Source: Plantago ovata
Taxonomy: Eukaryota; Streptophyta; Magnoliopsida; Lamiales; Plantaginaceae
Assembly: GCA_028274465.1 (NCBI GenBank)
Contig: CM051456.1
Coordinates: 126,620,880 to 126,684,879 of the forward strand
Direction of reading: 5' to 3'
Length of the DNA stretch: 64,000 bases
The notes beneath the pieces are model-generated. The model had not been told where the DNA came from. It did no database searches and was given only the letters and a program-made list of their open reading frames with translations. A program made the position numbers and the translations under genes. Below are positions 1 through 8,225 of this stretch, piece after piece. Positions within the stretch are counted from its first letter, which is position 1. Each line of letters opens with the position of its first letter.

Positions 1-257
1 TGATTGGCGATCCCATTGAAAAAGTTATCAGTGACAATATCAGAAACTCTGCCTCCATTATTTCCACCTGATGGAGATGAACACGGGCCAGAACGACATC
101 CGGTGCCACAGTACTCAGGGCCGTTGCCGCAGTAACCATACTGACTACAACATAGGTTCGATGCACAACCGCAATTCTGGGCTAAAACGCATGTTCCGGC
201 CACCAGGATTATGGCTAACAAAGTGCGAATTGCAAGCTTCGTGCTGGAGGAAATCAT
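1..257 (-). CDS. Chitinase with hevein domain, class IV-type (5' end only)
   Basis: Partial gene running off the left window edge. Reading from the ATG at 257, the first 26 or so residues form a signal peptide (hydrophobic LLAIILVAGTCVLA). A chitin-binding hevein domain follows, rich in Cys (NCGCASNLCCSQYGYCG, then GTGCRSGPC). A Gly/Asn/Ser hinge and the start of a GH19 catalytic domain (VSDIVTDNFFNGI) come next. The short hevein domain and hinge fit class IV endochitinases, secreted defence enzymes that cleave chitin. An ATG five bases further upstream is followed at once by TGA, so 257 is the start. A TATA-like box lies about 45 bp upstream. The rest of the gene is outside the window. A decayed second copy lies 2 kb away on the same strand, so this is probably the edge of a chitinase cluster. 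Confidence 0.88.
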   Translation of the reverse strand, partial: MISSSTKLAIRTLLAIILVAGTCVLAQNCGCASNLCCSQYGYCGNGPEYCGTGCRSGPCSSPSGGNNGGRVSDIVTDNFFNGIAN

Positions 258-298
258 TGCATTTGTTGGTGTGGTACCATAAGGCAAGGTCTGCATGG

Positions 299-307
299 TA
301 TTTATAG
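299..307 (-). promoter_or_regulatory. TATA box of the chitinase gene
   Basis: The minus strand reads CTATAAATA here, about 42-50 bp upstream of the chitinase start codon. This implies a very short 5' leader. No other promoter element was confidently seen. Confidence 0.5.
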
Positions 308-893
308 ACAGGGTATGTACACATTATTTTTTAGCTAGGCCATCACATTGCACGGAAGATAGAGTTTTAAAATGTAATTAAGATACATTTATTTACACAG
401 TAATTAAATTTGCAGCAGCCTATGTTTGTGCCACGACATGTATAGTAATCAACTCGATAATGCATCCTCATTTACTCTAAAATGTTTATTATTTGCCGGG
501 TCATGAATTGTCGCTCATTAGGTGACTGTACTAAGATACTTATTGGAGGTGGAGACACGGAGTTCGTTGGGGGTGCAATGGCCGTGCAAGAAACATATCT
601 ATACGATCAAATAACAAACCAAAAGTGGAGGTGGAGATGCGGAATTTGGTGCAGCTGCAACCACCCTCGTGAACGGTCATGCAAGAAAGAGTTGAGGGTT
701 CAGCTGCAACGGCCCTCGTAAATGGCCGTGCAAAAAAACATAACATATCTATATTCTATACATACTATCTAATGGCACAGGGGAGAATAGCTAAACCACA
801 ACAAAAAATTGTTGTTGATCCTGTTTATGATGCTTCAAACAGTTTTGATTACAGGGAATTTCAAAACCTGACTTTAACCATTGAAAAATAATG
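308..893. other. Intergenic, imperfect local repeats
   Basis: No convincing gene. Between about 545 and 760 short imperfect direct repeats recur (phrases such as AACATATCTATA, GGAGGTGGAGA and CAGCTGCAAC). Small open frames here have no recognisable protein features. A run of five T on the minus strand at 884-889 probably serves as the Pol III terminator of the adjacent tRNA. Confidence 0.5.
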
Positions 894-965
894 TGTGGCT
901 GCTGGGATTCGAGCCCAGGTCTCCACGGCCACAACGTGGAATTCTCACCACTAAACTACAGCCAC
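894..965 (-). tRNA. tRNA-His (GUG), copy 1
   Basis: A full cloverleaf reads on the minus strand. The acceptor stem GTGGCTG pairs with CAGCCAC, followed by discriminator A. The anticodon stem CCACG/CGTGG encloses the loop TTGTGGC, giving anticodon GUG (His). The T arm is CTGGG-CTCGAAT-CCCAG. No intron is present and CCA is not encoded, as expected for a nuclear plant tRNA. An oligo-T terminator follows. The 72-nt sequence is identical to the copy at 5424-5495. Confidence 0.95.
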
Positions 966-1373
966 ATGATGATACAACATGCAATATATTATAATATCAC
1001 GAATAATCACAGAACATCTATTTTTGTAGAATATATTAAATCTTTTTTCAACCTATCTTTATTTATATATTTATTTCACAATGGTCTTATGATGTATTGA
1101 ATGGCTAACATGTTTCATGTTTGTTGTATGTACTACCTTACATATTATGGATCGATGCAAGCCGTAGCAACCATCTCTTCGCAAAATTAGTTCAAAATGA
1201 AAGCATCATTTCACACGACCGAAATTGAACTTTATTATTTTATACCTCATGAATTCATTCCAAGAAATTACTAGTACAATATTTCTCCATAAATTCATGG
1301 ACTTGCTTATTTATCAGATTGATATACATGCATATATTTCTCCTGCACTTCTTATTTAACACCCTTGATTGGG
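966..1373. other. AT-rich intergenic DNA
   Basis: Nothing recognisable: no protein-like frame, RNA fold or bounded repeat was seen. Confidence 0.4.
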
Positions 1374-1614
1374 GAAAATTGCATTTTTGGTCCCTTAAGT
1401 GGCAGTCCCCTGCGATTTTTGTCCCAAGTCAATTTTTGTTTTTGCACTTTTGGTCCTAGAACCGTATTACATAATGTATTTATACGAAGGGACTAAAATC
1501 GTGTGTACAAATATCGTATTTATAAGAAAAGGACCAAAATTGCAAAAAACAAATTGATTTGGGACCAAAATTGCATGGGGACTGCCACTTAAGGGACCAA
1601 AAATGCAATTTTTT
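1374..1614. mobile_element. Foldback MITE, copy 1
   Basis: The two ends are near-perfect inverted complements of about 35 bp. The left end runs GCATTTTTGGTCCCTTAAG and the right end CTTAAGGGACCAAAAATGC. Inner segments are also complementary, so the whole element could fold into one long hairpin around a centre near 1460-1530. A related copy lies at 1981-2202. There is no coding capacity. I could not define a clean target-site duplication, so the superfamily is not assigned. Confidence 0.75.
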
Positions 1615-1621
1615 CAACTGT

Positions 1622-1840
1622 AATTCACTCCTTAGCGAAGAGACATTCACGATTTTTGCTCCAAACGTGGATAGCCGTAGAGAAGGAAGAAGGGCTTCAC
1701 TAACATTCCTAACACCATAATAATTTGTATCTAGGCATTCTTTTTCTGTCTCATAGGTTGTCTTCATCAAGATTCAAAGTCCTTAAGCCGTCTCCATCAT
1801 CAATTTCTACGGCAGAAACTCAAACATTTTTTACCAGCAT
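1622..1840 (-). pseudogene. Short-chain dehydrogenase/reductase fragment (salutaridine/menthone reductase-like)
   Basis: Minus-strand translation shows hallmarks of plant SDR carbonyl reductases: a TYETEKECLDTNYYGVRNV-type segment (the family's TNYYG), then SEALLPSL, and IVNVSSLR, the strand carrying the catalytic-serine region. Upstream, in other frames, are remnants resembling the NAGVS...GL region. At least two frameshifts and a stop interrupt it. The fragment stops at the edge of the foldback MITE at 1374-1614, and no N-terminal Rossmann motif or YxxxK segment is left. It is a dead relic. Confidence 0.72.
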
Positions 1841-1980
1841 CTTAACTCTTAAGCACTCGTAATATAGCTAATAGACAATGTTCTCGTAAAATATTTGTAT
1901 TTCTTGATCAACTCTTTAGTTTCGTTATTAATAAGCTATTTTTTGCATTCCACACATTCAGAGAAATCTTGGCATATTTT

Positions 1981-2202
1981 GAAAAATTGCATTTTTTGTC
2001 CCTTAAGTGGTAGTCGACGATTTTGGTCCCAAGTCAATTTTTTTTTGCACTTTTGGTCCTGGGACCGTATTTGATACGAAGGGATTAAAATGGTGTGTAC
2101 AAATCTAGTATTTATATGAAAGGACCAAAATTGCAAAAAAAAAATTTGATTTGGGACCAAAATCGCGGGGGACTGCCACTTAAGGGACCAAAAATGCAAT
2201 TC
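1981..2202. mobile_element. Foldback MITE, copy 2
   Basis: Same family as 1374-1614: it begins GAAAAATTGCATTTTTTGTC and ends with ACTTAAGGGACCAAAAATGC followed by AATT. Its right end abuts the C-terminal codons of the chitinase pseudogene, suggesting insertion at the end of that gene. The copy differs by small indels, for example a shortened left arm. Confidence 0.72.
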
Positions 2203-2380
2203 CAAGTTGATTGCTTCCAGGATCAACTCCAAGTTGATTATACAGTAGTCATTATTGTAATACTAGTGAATTAAGTCCTTTATCATATCCTTCTATGAAC
2301 CGTACGAGCACGTTCTCTATCACCTCCACCACGCTTACGGCTGAATACGGTGTTTCACAGTTTCTGGGTTCCCTTGGTTA

Positions 2381-3118
2381 CAATATTCCAAACTGTTAAT
2401 GGCGCGAATGGTAGCTCCAAATCCTTGTCCAGAAGTTATGGCACCGTGACAGTTATTCATCCAAAACCACAAAGCAGCCTTAAATGAGATGACATTATCT
2501 CTAGCTACGATCAGTGGCGAAGTCAGGATCAAAATTTAGGGGGGGTCCAAGTTAAAAGTATGATATTTTTTAGTATAGAGTAGAAAAATTCTTGCCATAT
2601 ATCAAAGAAAAGAATTTAAAAAATATAATCATTTTTCATATGCTTCTAACTATACTTATACGTTCAAATATCAAAGTAATACTTTACATTGTACATCTAA
2701 TGTTGAATTAATATAGGATTTCAAGTATTAAAACATGTCACAATATTCCAAACTGTTAATGGCGCGAATGGTAGCTCCAAATCCTTGTCCAGAAGTTATG
2801 GCACCGTGACAGTTATTCATCCAAAACCACAAAGCAGCCTTAAATGAGATGACATTATCTCTAGCTACGATCAGTGGCGAAGTCAGGATCAAAATTTAGA
2901 GGGGTCCAAGTTAAAAGTATGATATTTTTTAGTATAGAGTAGAAAATTTCTTGAAGAAAAAAAATTCTTGCCATATATCAAAGAAAAGAATTTAAAAATA
3001 TAATCATTTTTCATATGCTTCTAACTATACTTATACGTTCAAATATCAAAGTAATACTTTACATTGTACATCTAATGTTGAATTAATATAGGATTTCAAG
3101 TATTAAAACATGTCACAA
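2381..3118. repeat. Tandem duplication (about 360 bp) of chitinase fragment plus hAT end
   Basis: The 360 bp at 2381-2740 are repeated at 2741-3114 almost base for base, including about 120 bp of chitinase coding sequence, the GCTACGAT target site and the first 230 bp of the hAT element. The second unit carries a roughly 15-20 bp extra segment. Both units begin CAATATTCCAAACTG, and CAAT recurs at the right boundary (3115-3118). The duplication therefore happened after the hAT insertion. Confidence 0.93.
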
Positions 3119-3513
3119 TGGTACTTTAACAAAAAATTGAGCAGCACATTTAGATTTAAAAAGAAAAAAAAGATGCATTTTGAAAGTTAAGGAAGATAAA
3201 AAGAAAAGAAAAGAAAACTAAAATGATAAGATGTTAATTTACTTGGATAAAATAAAAAAGTTAAGGAAGAGAAAAAGAAAAGAAAAAAAACTAAACTGAT
3301 TTGAAAAAAGATTAAGATGTTAATTTACTTGGATAAAATAGAAACGTAAGTATTGGGACACACGAGGATCGAACCCGCACAACTCAACTCAAAGTCCTTT
3401 ATTCCTACCACAAGGACAGATATATATTAGAGATTAGTACTACTACATATATACTGATATCAAAAACTGCAGGGGGTCCAGTACCCCCACTGCACCCCCT
3501 AGCTCCGCTACTG
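2512..3513. mobile_element. hAT-like non-autonomous element in chitinase pseudogene
   Basis: The left end begins CAGTGGCGAAGTCAGGA and the right end, read inward, CAGTAGCGGAGCTAGGG, forming imperfect terminal inverted repeats. It is flanked by a perfect 8-bp direct repeat GCTACGAT (2504-2511 and 3514-3521). The flanking chitinase codons join in frame once one copy is removed. Eight-bp duplications and CAG... termini are hallmarks of the hAT superfamily. A second left terminus with its own GCTACGAT (2864-2871, element from 2872) comes from the later tandem duplication, so the original element was probably 2872-3513, about 640 bp. It has no transposase. A GGTTCGAT-type box B-like stretch occurs near 3366-3378 on the minus strand. 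Confidence 0.85.
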
Positions 3514-4399
3514 GCTACGATGTCTGGGTTGTTGAGTCCATCAAACCCTATGCTTCGCCCAGTAGGGCCGTAGTTGTAATTCCAAGACAATTGTAGTGGA
3601 CCTCACCCATAATATCCTTTGCTCTGCGCACATGGCCAATCCCTATTGCTCTCTTCGCAATAGACTTTAGATGGTCCCCAATCCTCTTCTTTGGCGCACA
3701 CTCATCATATTCAGATAATGAAACATGTTGATATTAAAATATGTCATTAGTATGTTTCTCTGAATATGACATAGTTCATCCCTGTTATGTTATGGTTGGC
3801 ATAAGGCAAGGTTTACAATCATGTTCGATGATATTAAAATATGCCATTAGAAATTGGAGTGTTATAGGACGAACTATGGACAAAGAAACAAAGAAAAGAA
3901 ATTCAGTAGCCCAAGAGAAGGTCTCACTACATGGTCTGAGAGAATGAAGTTGGACCATATGCCACTACCATGAAAGAGCATATGTCAACAATAGAGCCAC
4001 CATCCCGGGTTTGTGATAGTTCTCCCGAACCCAGCTTTAGTTCCAGAGCATCTGCCCAGCAACCCATAAGTACGGATGATCAAAGACAGTCACTGGATCA
4101 AATTTCATATCCGACTCAAATGTCTCTTGGATAACCTATCGGCCTGTCAGGCCCCAACTAGGAGTCAAGCCCTCCCACCATCCATTTGGGTCAGACCCAT
4201 GGGCTCATCTAATTAACATGTGTGGCAATTCAAAGCTTACATTTGCAAATAGTTGCACATATCTTCAATTAAGGTAACTAACAGCTAATACCACTTATGC
4301 TATACACATGTACTATACATTACACTTGGTGACTCTAGAGCTCTAACAGTTAAGTTTTACTACCCGCTAAGTCAAACCAGTCTTTGATCACTAACACTA

Positions 4400-4417
4400 C
4401 CCCCCCCCCCCCCCCCC
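4400..4417. repeat. Poly-C tract (18 C)
   Basis: Eighteen consecutive C lie between ACACTA and TCTTTT. Long C runs are uncommon in AT-rich plant intergenic DNA and are prone to length error in assemblies. Confidence 0.9.
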
Positions 4418-4904
4418 TCTTTTATATACATGTCCTACATAGTTATACACGTGGAAATTTTGTATATATATCATTCGCGCATTCAAGTAGACTTTGGACG
4501 TTTTAAGCATTCATTAATCTCTATAGATTAATATATATATTCCGAAAAAATGATTAATTAAACTACCGTTGGTGCTTAGGAAAAACTGCTCCGTTTTCCG
4601 TCTTCCGTTAACGTTTTCTTCTGAACTAATTCTCATGTTAAGTCCTCAACTTACTAGTGACGAAAAGGGAAAAATAGCTTAGTCAGAGGAATAATTATTA
4701 TTCTCTGCACTTGTGCATGTCATTTAATTTGTCGCCAATTACGTGCGGCCCAACTCTGGAGTCCTCATATTCGACCCAATTACATATGCTAAGCCCAGCC
4801 CACTTCCTACACGGAGGGAAAAAAAAATTGGTTCAAGTTTGAAATCGTTCAAGTCAAACGGATTGAAAATCGAGTTCAAGTACAAACATATGGTTCGAAC
4901 TCGA

Positions 4905-5064
4905 GTTCACGCCTAATTAATATTTTACTCGTTTCCATAACGAGGAGGTTCGGCTCGTGAGTTATTCAAACTCGAGTTGAGCAAGTTCACGCCTAATTAA
5001 TATTTTACTCATTTTCTTAACAAGCAAGCTCGGCTCATGAGTTATTCAAGCTCGAGTCAAACTT
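4905..5064. repeat. 80-bp tandem repeat, two units
   Basis: GTTCACGCCTAATTAATATT starts both units (4905 and 4985). Each unit continues with ACTCNTTT...GGCTC(G/A)TGAGTTATTCAA and ends in an ACTCGAGT-like phrase. The GAGCTCGAGT style resembles the repeat at 39772-40020. Confidence 0.8.
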
Positions 5065-5423
5065 GACGATACTCTACTATAGGAATGGAGCTCCTTCCCC
5101 CAGCTACGCTCCAATTACAAACTTGCTATTCCCATTGCATCAATCAAAATTAGACAAGGTCTCATATGCTATGCTAGTGCTAATTAAGGTGCTTGTCTTT
5201 TTCAAATAGTTTGGTTAGATTCGTTAAATATGGTTAAATACTCGTGATAATTGTGAGATATGTTTTGTAAAAATCTTACCAAACTTAGCAAAATTACTAC
5301 TACTACTTTACATCAAAAAATTCACTCAAATGTAGGAATTAAATTAGATCACATCTATTTGACAGAAATACTTAGAAATAACACATAATTTCGTAAAGCT
5401 TTTTATTTTTGGATTAAAAATAC

Positions 5424-5495
5424 TGTGGCTGCTGGGATTCGAGCCCAGGTCTCCACGGCCACAACGTGGAATTCTCACCACTAAACTACAGCCAC
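5424..5495 (-). tRNA. tRNA-His (GUG), copy 2
   Basis: Identical over all 72 nt to the tRNA at 894-965 and in the same orientation. The loop TTGTGGC gives anticodon GUG, with intact acceptor and T arms. The flanks are unrelated to those of copy 1, so only the tRNA itself is conserved. A run of five T on the minus strand at about 5416-5420 is the likely Pol III terminator. Confidence 0.95.
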
Positions 5496-6923
5496 TTCAT
5501 GTACACTGCTAAAATGGACAAGTAACCAGTACAAATGTAGAATTATAAAAAATACTTCATGGGCATTTTGTAAAATGGATTAGGACATGCTATATATTGT
5601 CGTCTGAAAAGATTTGGAATAAACTAAAATTAATAAATTTGAATTGAAATAAATTTGTATTATAAAAAAAATAATTAAGCAAAACTAAACTAATTATAAA
5701 GAATTTAAAGGATCTGAATTGAATACATTATTTTTTTTCAAATGAAAATATCATAGATATAGTCATTGTGGATGTCTGGAATCTACAATCACAATAATAA
5801 ATTAAATGTACTTATCCTTTTTTATTTCGGTTAGGCAGAGAGTTATTTGAGGTTTATACATGAAGTTGAGTATGTTAGAGATGACTAAGTTATGATATTA
5901 TCGAAGTCAAACTTAAGGATTGTCCTTGAGATGTGAGTGGTTCTAGACAAAGAAAGACTAAAAATGGCAGAATGGCTCTCTTTTCAGTCCTTTGATTCGA
6001 CTCTTTTCTCTTTCATTTCTTCTTCGTTATTTTGCGACGTTCACTTTAGCAGCTTGCTTACGCTCTCACTCTCACCGGCTCTTTCTTTGGTTTGTGAAGA
6101 GTAAGGTAGTCGATGAATTCTTCGATATTCTAATTGGTAATTAATAGGATAAAAGAGAAGGGCATTTTCAAGTTCCGGAAGAACGCATGGAATGGTAGTC
6201 GGCAAGGCAATGGGGCTACGGAATTAGGGGCTCAGGTTGAAATCCGAATTCCTTACTTTGCTGTCTAAAGTAAATTGACTTTGATGCATAGATAGCATTT
6301 ATTGATTTTGAGCGGTGAATGCTTAATGACTAGGATCGAATAAGGATTGTGAGTATAGAGGCGGTGGGGAAGATATTCACCGTTGGAAGCAGACTAGTAA
6401 AAGGTTGTCGAGACTAGGACACGCCCAACGATAAGCTAGCTTTTGTGTTAATTAATGAGTATTCAATGATCTCTTTTTTCGGTCACTCTTTCTTATATAG
6501 ATGTGAGGGAGCTTGAGATTCGTCAAGCGTCATCCTGATGTTTGAGAGCAATTTTGTTTATCTCAAGTCATGGAGACTCTTCAAATGAGGTCTCTAGTTA
6601 GTTAAAGGTTGACCTCACCACTAAATGTAGATGTTGGCGGCATGTGAAAATTACCTAAATTGAGTCGGTTGTATTTGTTCGAGGGAGCATGAGGCCCGAA
6701 TTAGACTCGCACGTCATTTGGCATGGACCCAAAAGCGTAATGCCCTCGGTGACTCTTATTACAATTGGGCCACATGAAATATGAAGTATGAAGGTGGATT
6801 GTGAATTGTGGTTTATGGACCTCGTTAGAGCGAGAGACTCTAAAAGTCTTGTTAACCAAATTACCTTAGTCAACTGAAGAGTCGGAATTTTGTCATTACA
6901 GTCAAGCAACATGTCTCTCCTAT
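5496..6923. other. Intergenic, unrecognised
   Basis: AT-rich DNA. From about 5950 to 6250 the composition is closer to transcribed sequence (pyrimidine-rich leader-like stretch, then mixed sequence), but no open frame shows a known motif. Nothing else is supported. Confidence 0.4.
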
Positions 6924-7957
6924 TAGGGTTGTGCATAAAAATCAAAACCGAAAAACCGATCCGAAAATCCGCAAAACCGTTCCGAACCAATCCGATCCGG
7001 TAATTTCGGTTCGGATTGCGGATCACTAGATTTGCCATTTTTGATTTTCGGATCGGATCGGATTAAAATCCGCGGATTATCGGATTAATCCGATCCGATC
7101 AAATATAGTTTTTTTTTTTTAATAATATAATGAGAAGTATATATGTCATCATCAACTCATTCCTTTACCCCTAATCATTCCCCTTCCACCTCCCTTTTAT
7201 TTTTCTTTTCTTTCCTTTCTTTCTTCTTCTATTTTTTCCAAAATCATCAACAATCAACATCCCGTTTGGCATCTCTGACTAGCGAAGTCGTCATGTCGGG
7301 AAGGGGCAAGGGTTTGGGAAAGGGCGGAGCAAAGCATCACCGGAATGTTCTCCGTGACAACATTCAGGGCATCACCCAAGCCAATTAGCCGACCATCCGC
7401 GTCTAGATCGCCAGCATCACCAACATATTATAGACTCTGTAGTCTGTATGGGTTTGGTGGTTAGATTTGTTAGGTGTTGGCTGTAGAATTAGGTTAAATT
7501 GATTTCTCATCTTTTGATGTTGAATTAATTTGCTAGTTTATGTACTAGACCTACTGTAAGTAAATCTAATTTAGATGTTTGGAGTTCTCATGCTTAATTA
7601 GTTTGCCGTACATAGTGGTAATAGTGTTGTGTTAAGATAATAAGATGGAAATGAAATTGGCTTGGTTGGACAACTAGTGATTCTGGAGTATTGTAAAGTA
7701 AGTTTTGTTTTCCTTTATTTGTGTAATTTTCCTTTATTTTTATTACAGTGAATTATTATTATGTTGAGAAATGTAGAAAAAAAAAAGGAAAATTAATAAT
7801 TTTTGGATTATTTTGGTGCGGATCGGATTAATCCGAAAATATTTCGGATTAATCCGAAATCCGATCTCGGATCGGATTTCGGATTGAGTAAAAAGTTACT
7901 ATTCGGATCGGATCAATCCGAAATTCGGAATGATTTGATCCGATCTGCACAGCCCTA
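6924..7957. mobile_element. hAT-type element carrying a histone H4 copy (Pack-type)
   Basis: The termini are inverted repeats: left TAGGGTTGTGCA and right, read inward, TAGGGCTGTGCA. A perfect 8-bp target duplication TCTCCTAT flanks it (6916-6923 and 7958-7965), the size typical of hAT elements. Both subterminal regions (about 6945-7100 and 7815-7945) are packed with ATCCGA/TCGGAT repeats in both orientations, as seen in hAT transposase-binding regions. There is no transposase. The middle (about 7140-7560) is foreign: histone H4 leader, broken coding sequence and probable 3' UTR. The structure is that of a non-autonomous element that captured a host gene. Confidence 0.88.
7293..7464 (+). pseudogene. 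Captured histone H4 with internal deletion
   Basis: The frame starts [20 protein letters not shown] and continues RDNIQGIT, i.e. the H4 N-terminus with the R17H and K20N changes, then shifts frame. The next 40 bases still resemble the codons for KPAIRRLARRGG out of frame. Most of the globular core is missing, and sequence resumes at RLCSLYGFGG followed by TAG, the H4 C-terminus (normally RTLYGFGG). A pyrimidine-rich leader (7150-7230) and a 3' UTR-like tail (7465-7560) appear to have been captured too. It cannot encode a nucleosomal histone; only about 31 residues could be translated in frame from this ATG before TAG at 7386. It lies wholly inside the hAT element at 6924-7957. Confidence 0.9.
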
Positions 7958-8225
7958 TCTCCTATGATAGTGGGGTTGACATCGTATGTGTGTAATGATT
8001 TTATTTCAAATTGTATGATTTTACATTTTCCTGTGTAATTCCATCCCATGAAATTTAGTCTATCTTAAGGGGCGAAGTTGTAAACGTGCCAGTTCCATGG
8101 TGTATATTGCAAATTGCCTCTTATCTGAAGAAAAAAAAACCCGTAAAAACAGAAAAACAAGAAAAAACTGTTGGGTTCGGTTTATTCTTCATTCCAGCCT
8201 CATCTGCAATCTCCATTCTCTATCC

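Larger units (their letters stand above)
2203..3680 (-). pseudogene. GH19 chitinase pseudogene, split by a hAT element
   Basis: Reading 3680 down to 3514, the minus strand encodes GH19 chitinase sequence: YCEESNRDWPCAQSKGYYG, an in-frame TGA where Arg is expected, then [20 protein letters not shown] and GLNNPDIVA. An inserted element interrupts at that point. The protein resumes on the far side (2510 down to about 2335) with [33 protein letters not shown] and GNPETV. The C-terminal LGVDPGSN is found near 2205-2240 after a stop and a frameshift. The 5' half of the gene is not present. Because of the internal stop, indels and insertion it cannot make an enzyme. It probably arose by duplication of the chitinase at the window's left edge. 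Confidence 0.9.
3681..5423. other. Intergenic region with C-tract and short tandem repeat
   Basis: No gene is recognisable. It contains an 18-base C run (4400-4417) and an 80-bp tandem repeat (4905-5064). The stretch 3990-4220 is less AT-rich and resembles degraded retrotransposon DNA, but no domain could be identified. Confidence 0.45.

Noticed and set aside
1936-2232. 98-codon minus-strand frame
   Set aside because: It translates the foldback MITE plus a few out-of-frame codons of the chitinase C-terminus.
3366-3378. tRNA-like box B inside the hAT element taken as a tRNA gene
   Set aside because: No cloverleaf can be formed around it; only the short motif matches.
4400-4417. Poly-C run as a quadruplex or regulatory i-motif
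   Set aside because: A single homopolymer with no flanking gene; nothing supports a function.
7143-7388. 81-codon frame ending in H4 sequence
   Set aside because: Its first 50 codons are the pyrimidine-rich H4 leader, not protein. Only the downstream ATG at 7293 has H4 homology, and that copy is broken.
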